DNA of 64,000 nt from positions 2,581,081-2,645,080 of the forward strand of contig CM035359.1 in NCBI GenBank assembly GCA_020137815.1. Reading direction: 5' to 3'. Of the stretch, positions 21,217 through 32,901 are shown piece after piece. This DNA is from Hormiphora californensis. Its lineage: Eukaryota; Ctenophora; Tentaculata; Cydippida; Pleurobrachiidae. The notes under the pieces were generated by a model, which was not told where the DNA came from, ran no database searches, and saw only the letters and a program-made list of their open reading frames with translations. Each line of letters opens with the position of its first letter. Position 1 is the stretch's first letter. Both the position numbers and the translations under genes were made by a program.

Positions 21217-24200
21217 TGCTAGTTACTATACGTCATAGGGGAGTATAATAAAAGTCGGTAAATCCGAAGCAAGGCTAAGAAAAAGTAGAAAAATACTGGG
21301 ACAGTAAATTCTAAGACAGTAAATACTAGGACAGCAAATTTTCAAATAGCAAATATGTACTAGGACAGCAAATTCTAAGAAGATCAAGAAATGAAGTTAA
21401 AAGCTAGGATGAGCTATGATGAGAAAACCGTTATTTCTAAATTCCGAGAAATACAAACTAAACTACTTGGCAAGTGGTCTGACGTGAGTTTACATTAAAT
21501 ATATAGCCTACATAAACAAACACGTCACAGAGAGAGAGAGAGAGAGAGAGAGAGTGCCATCAGATGTCACAGACTGCAGTCCCTGCTTGTTGAGATCAAG
21601 ACATTTTGATTTCCTATCAATATATAGCCATCTAGATCAGAGAGAGGAAAGGGGCCATCTAGATCTATAGTATAGCTGTACAACAGACAGAATCACCTAG
21701 CTATTCCTAGAATCGTACGAGGGACAGAAAGAGAGGGAAAGAGAGATAGAGACTAGAGAGGGACAGAAAGAGATAGAGACTATAGAGGGACAGAAAGAGA
21801 GGGAAAGAGAGAGCTATGGATTGCCATGTACTGCTCTCTCCTAGACAGATCATCGCGAGTAGAATATACTATTTATACAGACATTGAAGGAAGGGTAGAA
21901 AATTACTATTAGAAACAGGAACAGAGAGTACAGATAGGCTCAGACCTGTAGGTAAATTTGACGGTAGGGTAAAGAAAGTACTGCAGAAGGGATTATTTCA
22001 AACCCTTTTTTTTTCGGAGAAACAGAGTTGAGCAAGGCAAAGAAAAATGGGTCAAGGGAAAACTCCTTCAGAAAGGTCGAAAGGATGTGGGTGGGCGGTA
22101 CATTTGAACTCGCAAAGAAAGGATGGGATGTAGGAGACAATATTCTTGAAACTATATAGTGAACCAGTAAGGATTGAATCGTTAAGATACCCCTTTCCTC
22201 TCTGGTCCACTTCCTCGGGGCCACTTCATTGGAATGACAAATTAGTCAACTCAACAATGGGCAAATTACCGCTAGATATATTGTTAAATACCCACCACAT
22301 CATGTGTTCAACAACACGAGAACTATTCATCCCAGCCTAGCTTTTATTTGAATATTGTGTACAGTGGTGTACAGAGAACTATAATATCAAACAAAACATA
22401 CATATCTTAGCATGCTGAACATGCCAGTAATTTAAAAGAAATGAATCTAATATATTGGTCTAGACAAGGTTGCTGTGAAAGAACGGTACCAGATAGAGCA
22501 AGAATATCCAAGAAAGATACTGAAACCAACCGTTGTCTCTCATGGCACTGTAAGCCTTCATTGTCCACATTGGATGACCAGCTAGTACATCTAAAGAGCG
22601 AAAGCAATAATAATTTGCAAGAGAGATTACCACCACTAGTAATGTATAATATCAAAACTACACCAAGCGTGTCAAGACCGTGTGTACAACAGGTCTGCAC
22701 TTCAGCAGCAGTAATATGGCATACTCATGGTGCTTTATAATTATAGTTCATTATATAGAAGGGTACATATGCGTGTCACAGTGTCATAAAGGATCCAGGA
22801 TATAAAATATGTGAGTGTTCGTGAGAATATAATATATGTTACATAAAAAGGAGACACAATGGAACATCAAACATTGTGTCCTGTATATAGAATAGTTGCA
22901 GTTGCAACTCCATGGAGTTGGAGAGGTGTATTATAATAGTCCAACTCCATACTGAAACACGCATAGAACACTGTTGGAGTTACATACTGAAACTTCCCCC
23001 ACACGAGACAAAGAGAGGATCATGGATTACTGCAAATGGTTGTGAAGAATGGGAAATAAAACAGTACACACTATGTACAATTCTCTATTATAGAGAACCA
23101 TTTGCCTGGCTAGACTGTGTTTCGGGCGCCCCGTAAAGGTAGGGTTAGAACATAACAAAGAACCAACACGTGTTACTGAGATTCCGATTTGGCTGATTAA
23201 ATGTCCTCGGTATCTCGGTATTTTCCTGCATCATCTTTCCTGAATGTGATTATACGTTTCCTGTTATATCTTCTTTTCTCGCTGCGCCTACACCAATCAT
23301 GCATCTATTTAAAGGGGGATCTACTTATCATCTATGAATTTCAATTGGATAATTGTGGTATGGATGAAGGGCGTGATACCTTGCATTCTAATGACATGGG
23401 CGTGTGCTGATGGGAGAGAGAGCTTGATTACATTGGGTCGAGCTAGAGTACGACAATCTTTATTCTCTTCTCTTAATTCTCTCTCTCACTCTCTCTTTGG
23501 CAACACCCATGACATGCAGCTTGTTGCCTCGACGGGGGGCTCTTTAGTGTTAATAATGTGTACTTGTTGATACTAGACTTTTCTCTATCGAGAATTTTTA
23601 GGTACTAATTTAGGTATTTGGGACTCAGCAGTAGTGTCCACTTGTCTATCGTGTCTCTCGAGCTATACATTCTTTCTGCAAGTGTCTATCTTCTATCGTT
23701 TCTCTCTCCCTATCTTTTCTGCAAGTATCTCCTCTTCTTAATTAGCTCTACATTTCCTGTATCCTATAACTGGGTGTTTCGCTAGTATACACACACAGCT
23801 GGTGTAAAGTGTAGGAAACAGGTGCAGTGCTGATCCTTGTATCTCGAGGCAGCTCTTCATCTCTCTCGGTATCTAACAATTCAATTCTCTGTATCTTGGA
23901 TGATTGGTTTCGTTGCTGGTCAAGACTCAAGAACGTTCTCGACTTGAGACATTTGATATGTTTTCAAAACTCCAGTGGTCATGTTTTAAACAGCGGACCT
24001 GTTTAACTTGAAAACTGGTGAAACGGCTGTCTGTAATCAAATAGATCTGTGAAAGTGAAACATATATTCGAGTAGTTGGTAGTTCGGCTGGTAAAATTTA
24101 CTTGAAATCAGTTCATATCTTCACTCATATAAACTAAACTAATTTCATTTTGCTGATATGATCTCAATATCAAAGACTAAGACTATGTATTACATAGTCT

Positions 24201-25555
24201 TAGTCTTTGATATATAGTATGTAATTACACATCATGAGGGTCCCTCCGTTTATTACTTCTACTTCCATCTCAAAAGATAGATCTGTCCTTTGACCACATG
24301 CAAGTCAATTTCTGGCAAAGTTCCAACATCTGTTGTGCTTCATCGCTCCTTCTACAATAGTTCTATAACGAGCTCAAATAATTAAAACTCGACTCTACTG
24401 TCCTTTTGTGTGTACAGTTTGCATTCTTGAAACGATTTGCATTCGATCGAAATCTAAGCGTTTGTCGAACTAAAATTCTTGCATAACTTTTAGTTTTGTT
24501 TGTGACGTTCCATCATTGTCTTTATCGCCATAACATCTCACGGCTGATCTAACACAAAGGTTCTGTCTGCTTCACACTCTATTCAATTCATCGGTTTCAT
24601 TTCCTTCTACAACACACAGTGAATGCATGAGCTATACGACCAGCCACATGTACACATTGTACTACCACTGTTATCAGGTTAACACGTGATATAGTTAGTA
24701 CCAACATTGCACCGTAGGCATGAATAGATTCCTTGTTCTGTTCTTCTTTTGTACCTCTGACCTCAACCTCCTTCATTCAGCTCTAAGGCTTTGAACAGTC
24801 ACCATTTCCTCCACTTCACTGAGTCTGAACAAGGGCAGCTCGTCTACTTGTTATGAGCATTGAGCGGTTACAGCTGTTTCAATGGACTAGTATCTAGTGC
24901 TCTGCTTGTTATAAATCACCTTCTTTCACCTTCCATATCTTTCTATATTTATCTTTTTCTCTCTCACTCTCTCTTTCTTTCTCTGTCTTTCTGTTCTACC
25001 CTTTCCTCTCTCTTCCTCTCTCTCAATATCGATCTTTCATTCAGCGGCTCCATATTGAAGATTTCTAGACACGCTGTCTGACTCTGAATGCGGCATCAGT
25101 AGTTGTTTCAAGTCTTGTTATGTTGCTTTGAAAAAACATACTACCGCATCAGTGTCATCTCATATTAATTATAGCCTCTGTTCTTTGTATAGATCTTACA
25201 CAGATCCTACAAGACTTCACAAGAGTTCACACAGTAATCTGCCCAAATGACCACATCATATTGTGTACTCGAATGCTTTTGTTAACAGTAAAGGCTGGGA
25301 TACTGCATATATCGCACTCGAATGGGATAGCTATCACTTGACACTCGTTACCAGACACCAGTTTGATACAATTCACAGCTACCTGAGTCGTGACTGTTTT
25401 CCTGAACAGATCTCAAACCACACCTCACATAGCATCTAGACTTGGCACAAAACTCACCGACCTTGTTTGAATGTTTGATAGAGACTGATGTGTCTTGTTT
25501 TCTCTCTCACACACACACAACATATAGATCTGTGCCTTGTTTCCTCAAACAATGG
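21217..25555. other. Intergenic, no supported gene
   Basis: A (GA)n tract at 21534-21555 and GA-rich repeats 'gggacagaaagagag' at 21721-21815 are present, with MITE M1 copy 2 at 23102-23158. A near-perfect hairpin at about 24171-24217 has arms 'caaagactaagactatg' and 'catagtcttagtctttg'. Short reading frames (for example 22441-22740) have no motif or splice support. I see no RNA gene. Confidence 0.6.
23102..23158. mobile_element. MITE family M1, copy 2 (57 bp)
   Basis: It has the same ends as the other copies (TTGCCTGGCTAGACTGTG at the left, GGTTAGAACATAACAA at the right) with almost no interior. The heptamer 'agaacca' flanks it on both sides (23094-23100 and 23159-23165), consistent with a target-site duplication. 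Confidence 0.7.
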
Positions 25556-25559
25556 CACA

Positions 25560-28190
25560 CACCAATTGTTTTCCACCCTTTTTCCCGCCCCGGCCCAAAA
25601 TTTATTCCTTTTTTCTTTTCCCCTTTTGGGGTTCGAAAAAAATTTTTTCCCACTTTAATAAATTTGAAAAAAACCCAATTTAAAATTTCCCCCCTTTTTT
25701 CTTTCTATTCCCAAACTTTTTTCCCACCTTCCCCTTGGGGGGGGGGCCCTTTTTTTTTTTTTCCCTTTTAAAAAGGTTTTTAAAATTTTTCCCCTTTAAA
25801 AAATTTTTCCCTTCTACTCCAAAATTTTATTTTTTTTTTCCCCCTTTCCCCGCCTTTTTTCCTAATTCCTTTTTTCCCCCCCTTTTTTTCGACTTTTTCA
25901 GCGGCCCATTTTGTTTCTCCCCGGGGTTCTGAAGGGTTTTTTTTTTTTCAATTTTTTGCTTTGAAAAAACATCCCCCAAAACCCAAGGGTCTATTTTTTT
26001 TTTTAAATTCTTCCAAAACCCCCGTCCTTCACCTAATCCCTCCCAAAAATTTTTCTTGCTTTTTTACGTGGGGGAAATCCTTTTCCCTCAAGGGGGCTAC
26101 CCAAATTTTAAAAATTTTGATAAATTAAAACCCCGGGGGTTTTTTCCAAAGTTAAAAAAAAAAGAAGAGGAAAAACTACCCCTTTTTTGAATTTTGTGGC
26201 CCCCCTTTTTCCCCCCCTTTTTTTAAACCCCCCCCCTTTTCTTGCCCCTTTTTTCCCTAACAAGGCCCAACAATTTTTTCCCCCCCCCCCCCAAAATTTT
26301 TTTTCAAAAAACCCTAAAAAAAACCCCCTTTAGTAAATTCCTTTAAATTTTAAATTTTGGGGTTTTTTAAATTAAAGAAGATAAAACTAAACCAAAAAAA
26401 AAAAAAAATTTTTTTATATATTATTCCAGCGCCCGGGAATTTGGGGGAAAAAAAAAAAAAATTTTTTTGGGGCTGAATTTTTTTAAAATAAAAAACTTTT
26501 TTTCTTTTTTTGGTTTGTATTGAATTCCCAATTTTGCTGATTTTCCCTTTTTAAATTATTAATTTTAAAAACCCCCTTTTTTTGGAAATTTCCTTTTACT
26601 CAACAACAAAATTTTATTTCCTTTCATCTAAAAAGGGGGTTTTTCTTAAAATGGTTTTTTTTCCCCCCCCCCATTGGCCCCTTCTTTTCTCTAACCGGGA
26701 AAACGGTCAAGTTCCCCACAGCATTTAAAACCCCCCCCCCAAAAAAAAAGGGGGTCGCAAATACCTTTTTTTTTCCCCCCAAAAACCCCTTTTTCCTTTT
26801 TAAAAAATCAAACCATTTTTTTATTTTTTGGGGACTTTGGGACTTAGTTTTAAAAACTTTATCTTTTTTCCCCCTTTTCCCCTTTTGTGTTTTTCCCCCC
26901 TTCTTTTTTTTTTTTTCCCCCCCAAAAACCCCTTTTTTTTAAAAAAGAAAAACCCCCCCCCCGGGCCCGGGCGGGGGTGAAAATTTGAAAAATTTTAGAG
27001 AAAAAAAAGGGGAAAGAAAGTTCAAAAAACCCCCCATTTGGGAAAAAGAGGAAGAAAAGAGAGTCGGGTTAAAAACGGGGTTTTTTTTTTTGGCCCCCCC
27101 CCAAAATTTGGGAAAATCAAGGAATTCCAAATATTAAAAACCCCCCTTTATTTTTGGCCAAAAAGCCCTCTTTTGGAGGCCCCCAAAAAGGGGGCGGAGT
27201 TCCCCGGAAAAGCCAGGAAGAGAAATTGCCCGGAATTTTCCAGCGAGAAAAAAGGGAAACAGATCTTAGACAAGAAGAATTTTTTTAAAAAAGGTTTTGT
27301 CTCAAACCTTTTCTTCTTCTCCGAACTATTTTAAAAAAAATCTTTTAAATCCTTTTTAAATCTTTTCCCATTTTCATACCCCCCCCGCCCCCCCTTCCCC
27401 ATCTTCCTTGTTTCCCCCTTTGCTTTCCCCCATTAAGGGTCCTTCTTTTTTTTCCCTGAATTAAAAATTTTTTCCCCAGGGGGGCCCTTTTTTTCTTTGA
27501 ACCCCTTTTAAAAAAAATCTTGTTCTCCCTCCTTTTCCCCGGGGGGGCCTTTCAAAAACCTGCTCCACTTTTGTTCCCCTTCCCCCCCCCCCCTTTTCCT
27601 ACTTTCCTTCTTCCCTTTTTCCTTTTCTTCTTTCCCCCTATTTTTTCGGAGTTCCCCCCTTAAAAAAAAGGGGGAAAAATCTTTTTCCCAATTTTTCCCT
27701 TTTCCCCCAAACTTTTACCAAACTTTGCCCCAAAAAAAAAAATCCAATTGGGGTTTTATTTTTTTCTTTTTGGGTTTTTTATTTTTTGGGTTTAAAAAGG
27801 GTTTTTTTTCCCTTTCTTGAAATTTTTTTGGGGGGAAAATTTTGGGAATTCCCCCCCCTTTTTTTTTGTTCCAGGGGAAGCCTTTAAAAATTTTTGGGGG
27901 GAAAAAAAAAAAAAGGGGGGGGAAAAAGGGGGAAAGGGGAAAGGGCGGGTTTTTTCTGCCCCCCCCCGGGGGGCCCCCCTACCCCTCTCTCTTCCCCCCC
28001 CGCCCCCTTTTTTTCGCCCCCCAGGGTTTTTCCACTTTTTTTTCTTTTTTTTTAGAGGGGGGTTTCCCCTTTTTTAAAATTGGAATTTTAAACCCCCCCC
28101 CCCTTTTTAAGTTAAGGGCCTCATTTCTTTTCCCCTTTTTTACCTGCTTTAACGAAAATAAAATTTTTTTCTTCATTTTCTTAAAACGTA
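25560..28190. other. Homopolymer-dominated block, probable sequencing/assembly artefact
   Basis: From about 25560 the text turns abruptly into runs of 3-17 identical bases (t, c, a, g) with hardly any dinucleotide structure. It returns equally abruptly to normal sequence near 28190. There are no GA/CT microsatellites, no recognisable repeats and no codon structure. Real flanking DNA is not like this. Reading frames here should not be annotated. Confidence 0.8.
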
Positions 28191-28360
28191 ACAAGTTTCT
28201 TGATTAACTATCTGATGGAGTGCCGAGAAAAATGTGATTCGAATTCCTTGCCGCATGATTTGAAAAACTTTTCTTACTTCCGTTTGTTCTATTCGGTCTC
28301 AGGAGGAATCTCGTTTCTCTATCTCTTGTGGTGTGCGACCACAAGTCACAAGATTCTTAA

Positions 28361-28364
<4 letters not shown>

Positions 28365-28404
<40 letters not shown>

Positions 28405-28465
28405 CTCTCTCTCCCTCTCTATCTCTCGCTATCTCTCTCCCCTCTCTCCCCTCTTTCTTCTCTCC
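28365..28465. repeat. (CT)n-rich microsatellite
   Basis: An imperfect 'ctctctccctctct' tract directly follows normal sequence after the artefact block. Confidence 0.85.
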
Positions 28466-28622
28466 ATTGACGTAAAGGAGGTAGATTTGTTGTACTAGCT
28501 AGTCCGTGTATTTCCTTCTGAGAGGTCGAATTGTATCTAGATCTTGGAATTGATCTTTAATTAATGTTTGATGATTTTTTAACTTGCTGGCAAGTTAATA
28601 AAGAATGAAGCAGAGATTTTTT

Positions 28623-28689
28623 CCCTGCCCGGGTGAATGCCGAAGGCATTCACCCGGATGCCTTTACTTTGTAAAAAGGCATAGCAGGG
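28623..28689. other. Three-way-junction-forming palindrome
   Basis: The outer stem CCCTGC/GCAGGG encloses two perfect hairpins. In the first, CCGGGTGAATGCC pairs with GGCATTCACCCGG across a 3-base loop. In the second, ATGCCTTT pairs with AAAAGGCAT. No TΨC-like box or other RNA-gene hallmark is present. It may be the tip of a foldback element. Confidence 0.55.
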
Positions 28690-29361
28690 TTAGAATTCGA
28701 AAACGACATTTTGGTATACTAACTAATCGGTAGAGGGACATTTTTTGGTCACACTTTCGTTGCGAGGGCAACGGTGTAGCAACTAGAGCCGCGTGCACAG
28801 TGACGAGCTACTCCTTCATCAAACACCTCATTGACACAGTTTGATGGACGTGTGTGCGCGCGCCACTCAACAAACCATGAAATGCTCTGCCGCGCGTTTC
28901 GCGTGTTACATACACATTTTCATCTTGCGAGTCGAGTGTGAGATGTTAGATAAGTAGTTAAGTTGGAATGTCAAAAGCTGGTTAGCAAGTGTCATGTGAT
29001 TGGGAGTTAGCTAACTCTAAGCTATGTGAGAAGTATACTGACAGCTAGATCGTATGCATCTCACATTACATTATGACCAAGCCTTGATCCTGTTGGCAGT
29101 GACAATGTCACTGACATGTGAAACGGTAGGGCAGGGAAACACAGCATTATGAATACATAATGCAATAATTCTTGTTTAACTACAATATCCCACCAGTAAT
29201 ATTCAGTGAAATGGAAATATTAATTTCTTTAGACCCAACTTTTAGGCAGAAATTCCGGAATCCGGAGTATATCTATCTATGGATCACATGAAGTAGCTCA
29301 TTGTTGTATCTCTCCATAGATCAAGTAGTTCACTGTTGATGGTAGTAGTATCTTGGCAGTA

Positions 29362-32300
29362 TGTGTGTTTTTAAATGACTGAGACTGTTCAAATCGACAT
29401 AGCGTCAAAAGTTGTGAATATTTTGCTCTGAAATTTTAGGACAAGGTAGATGGCTACCTGCCATTTATTGTACTCGAATTTCAGCAAAATCGGTCGTTCC
29501 TGAATGAACCTGTAGCCCAAAAATCTCCTCTAACTTTGAGCGATCAGATCTCTGCAACCTAATGAGGTAGAGAGCTCAAACTTTCACAATATGTTCATTA
29601 GACAATTTACTAACTTTTGGCTGCTTGGTTTGGCGATATCTTTTTTAGTTCCTTCGCAGGAACACGGCAAAGTGGTGTAAGTCGGCCTAATTGGGAGCAT
29701 TTTTGCACTCAGGTATCACGTATCACGTGTCTTACTGTGGGTAATCAGCCCCCAGCCATGTGTTACACCGATTCTGTAATTGGTTCTGAGTGTGGTAAAG
29801 TGTGGCGCTTCGTCAGCAGACGTGATCATAGTGTCCGAAATCGGTCACAAGCTGAAATCCAGACAAACTTTTCTAACTCTCTTCCTTTACATTCTGCTGT
29901 CTCTCTCTCTTTCTTGTTACAAGGTCACGTGATTAGATGTGGAACATCTCGACATGATAACAACGTTTGGTTACGAAGTCACCCCTATTATTGCATATAG
30001 GGGTGACAATACCGCTTACCTAAAAATGAGAATTTACAGGACCTTCTCATGAAAAGTTATCGAAAACTTGTATAAAACCTATCTAAAACGTATGGTGTGT
30101 GTGTGTGTGTGTGTGTTCAGTACCTCCCGTCGTTCCACCCCATGCTGAGGTTATTGATGACCCCTCAGCCGGCCCGTTACTGACCTCACTCCTTGCCAGA
30201 TGACCCCCACACGCAGGGTCACTGTCGGTATGATTCCACTTAGATTCCACTGGTTTCCCAGCAGTCTCTTTATGGTACCGCAAAAGGAGCATGCGAGTCT
30301 GTGTCGGATTTGGCACGGAGAAATCTTTCCCCGCAGACATGTGATGGGACTTACCGTCCAATTGGTTGGTCTTTGGTTACCACTGTCACGACAACTGTGG
30401 AAGTAGGTGATTTGCCGGATATCATTGATTACCTATCAAGGGATTAAATGCTTATCTTTACACCAAGGGTCTTGTAGTCTAAGCTAGCTAGTAATGTATT
30501 CACAAGTACGACCCAAGGGTCCGGTCAGGCGATGTTGCCATCGCCGGGTGGCCAGGTTATAGATTAGTTGTTGTAAAACAACGTCTATGGTTGTCCCTGA
30601 GTGCATTTGACCAGTATCAGTTCACTCAAGGCTTCGCGTAATTAATGCGAGGGGTCTCAGTGTATGCGTGTTTGCTATTTGAATAAGGGTACCATTGTTT
30701 AAGTGTCCCAAACTGTAATGGGCTTTTCCCTGGCTATTACAGGGTCTTTCAGATTTGTAGGTTTGTCACTTGCCTAGTTTTGGGGTGTGCGTGTCTGAGG
30801 CTCGGTGATTTGTTGTAGGTGTGGAGATCACGCATGTGCGGAGCTTGGGATAGTTCTGTTTTAGTCTTTTTGGATCTGTCATAATGTTGTATAGGGTCTC
30901 CTTGGTGTTATTGGAACATGTTACAGTTGGTGACCAGCTTTATGAATTTCTTTAGGTCAAGAGTCGACTGTGTGGAGTAGATGTTGTGCTCGATGTTATT
31001 GTAATCTGTCTTGTGTCTTAGTTCGTCCAGGTTTGGGCAGTGGAGTAGGATATGCTCTGATGTTTCTTTCTTGTTGCAGAGTTTGCATAGGGGGCTTATT
31101 TTATTGTCCCTGTGTGCTAGAGAGCATCCTAGGTTGTTTTGGTTTGAGATTGCTAGTGTGAGGCTTCTTAGCGTGGGTTTGTTTGTTATTGTAAGTTTTG
31201 GGTAAACATTCAAGAGTTTTTGGAGGATAGTTGTGGTCCATGCATTGTAGTTTGATTTTTCTAGGTCGTTTAGGGTTAATTTATCTGTGTGTTGTTTTAG
31301 TCGGTGTAGGATTTGTGTCTTCGTAAGTGGTAGGGTGTTTGGGCAGTTTTCGCTATTGTTTGTTGCCTCTTTGGCTAGTAGATCAGCTCTTTCGTTGCCT
31401 TCGATGCCTATGTGTGATAAAACGTATGGTACTAGTTTGTATAGTAACCAGGACCTGAATTCTACAGAAAGTAACGACCGGTAGCGATTCCAGCACATGT
31501 TTAACAACAGAGGTGTGTCGCATAACTCCTTATATGGGCATAAAATTCCAATCTTGTGGAATTTATTCTGACTCGACTATAGCTTAGTTATCAATGAATC
31601 CACCTCTAATACCTTTGGAATGGCATTTTGCACATTTCTGAAGCTTTTTGTAGCCAAATTCCAGCATCTTCATAGTTTTCCAAAAACAAAAACAGTGTTA
31701 ATGGCCAAAATATCGAAAAATTCCGGTATGTAATGGTAGCTCAGACAATTTCCTCGGTATGTTCAAAAAATTAGAGCTTTCTGTTTTGTAGTTTGGACAC
31801 AGGAATTTTTTTCCCGCCGTACAAGCGATATTATTACCCCTCCGTGAGCTAGCGCAGAGGGGGAATTTCATTACCAATAACAACGTATAGTGTCACCGAT
31901 TCGCTCTCTCTATCTGCTGAGTATAACTCTCTCGTCATGACGAAGAAGATGTGACTCTCTTCCTTTCTCTCTATTTCTCTCGCTATCTCTTTCTCTCTCT
32001 CTCCCTCTCTCTTGTCATGACGAAGCGCCACGCTCTACCACACTCAGCACCACAGCTAGTCACGTGACCTTGTCAACGATTTCAGACACTATGATCACGT
32101 CTGCTGACGAAGTGCCACACTTAACCACACTCAGAACCAATTACAGAATTGGTGTAACACATGGCTGGGGGCTGATTACCCCCAGTAAGACACGTGATAC
32201 GTGATACCTGAGTGCAAAAATGCTCCCAATTAGGCCGACTTACACCACTTTGCCGTGTTCCTGCGAAGGAACTAAAAAAGATATCGCCAAACCAAGCAGC

Positions 32301-32558
32301 CAAAAGTTAGTAAATTGTCTAATGAACATATTGTGAAAGTTTGAGCTCTCTACCTCATTAGGTTGCAGAGATCTGATCGCTCAAAGTTAGAGGAGGTTTT
32401 TGGGCTACAGGTTCATTCAGGAACGACCGATTTTGCTGAAATTCGAGTACAATAAATGGCAGGTAGCCATCTACCTTGTCCTAAAATTTCAGAGCAAAAT
32501 ATTCACAACTTTTCACGCTATGTCGATTTGAACAGTCTCAGTCATTTAAAAACACACA
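29362..32558. mobile_element. Large inverted-repeat element (arms about 490 bp) enclosing retroelement debris
   Basis: Positions 29362-29850 are repeated in reverse complement at about 32070-32558 with few mismatches. Both arms contain the same 60-codon open stretch (GDIFFSSFAGTRQSGV). The 2.2-kb interior carries a (GT)n tract, a unique stretch, and the RNase H fragment at 30908-31507. The arms start 'tgtgtgtttttaaatgactg'. The shared open stretch has no recognised domain and is not called as a gene. Confidence 0.7.
30908..31507 (-). pseudogene. Non-LTR retrotransposon 3' ORF2 fragment (RNase H end plus zinc knuckle)
   Basis: A 199-codon open stretch carries the end of an RNase H domain (HIGIEGNERADLLAKEA, with the last catalytic acidic residue in the D of RADLLAKEA). 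After it comes a Cys/His motif, CKLCNKKETSEHILLHC, the usual C-terminal zinc-binding block of Jockey/I-type elements. The stop at 30908 looks native. Upstream reverse transcriptase and endonuclease parts are missing. It lies inside the inverted-repeat element and may be its passenger or a separate insertion. Confidence 0.85.
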
Positions 32559-32860
32559 GTAGTATCGCATGGTAGTATTGCCGTGCATGCGAGGGACATT
32601 TAGTGAGGAATGCCGTTTAAATCATACTTCATCCCTCCACTATAATATCTACTACTTGATATACTTGTGGTGTGATAGAGGCCCTCTACCAACAATTAGG
32701 CTCATTATAGATCAATGATAGATGGGAAGTTGGTAGTATTGATAGACAGCTGTTCATCTTGCAGAGCTTAATTCTCGCTGGTGTTCCTCTCACAGACACA
32801 CAATTTCTTTCACTGCTTGCAGTGCAGGTCCCAGAAAGAGAGAGAGAGAGAGAGAGAGGG

Positions 32861-32901
<41 letters not shown>

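Noticed and set aside
22441-22740. 100-codon frame MNLIYWSRQGCCERT
   Set aside because: No motif, no splice sites, equally open on the other strand; composition is like surrounding non-coding DNA.
25442-28207. Lys/Phe/Gly-rich reading frames in the homopolymer block
   Set aside because: Base-call artefact; no biological codon pattern.
29617-30000. Possible gene beginning AAWFGDIFFSSFAGTRQSG
   Set aside because: The same open stretch occurs in the opposite arm of an inverted repeat (32303-32121) and no domain or splicing supports it.
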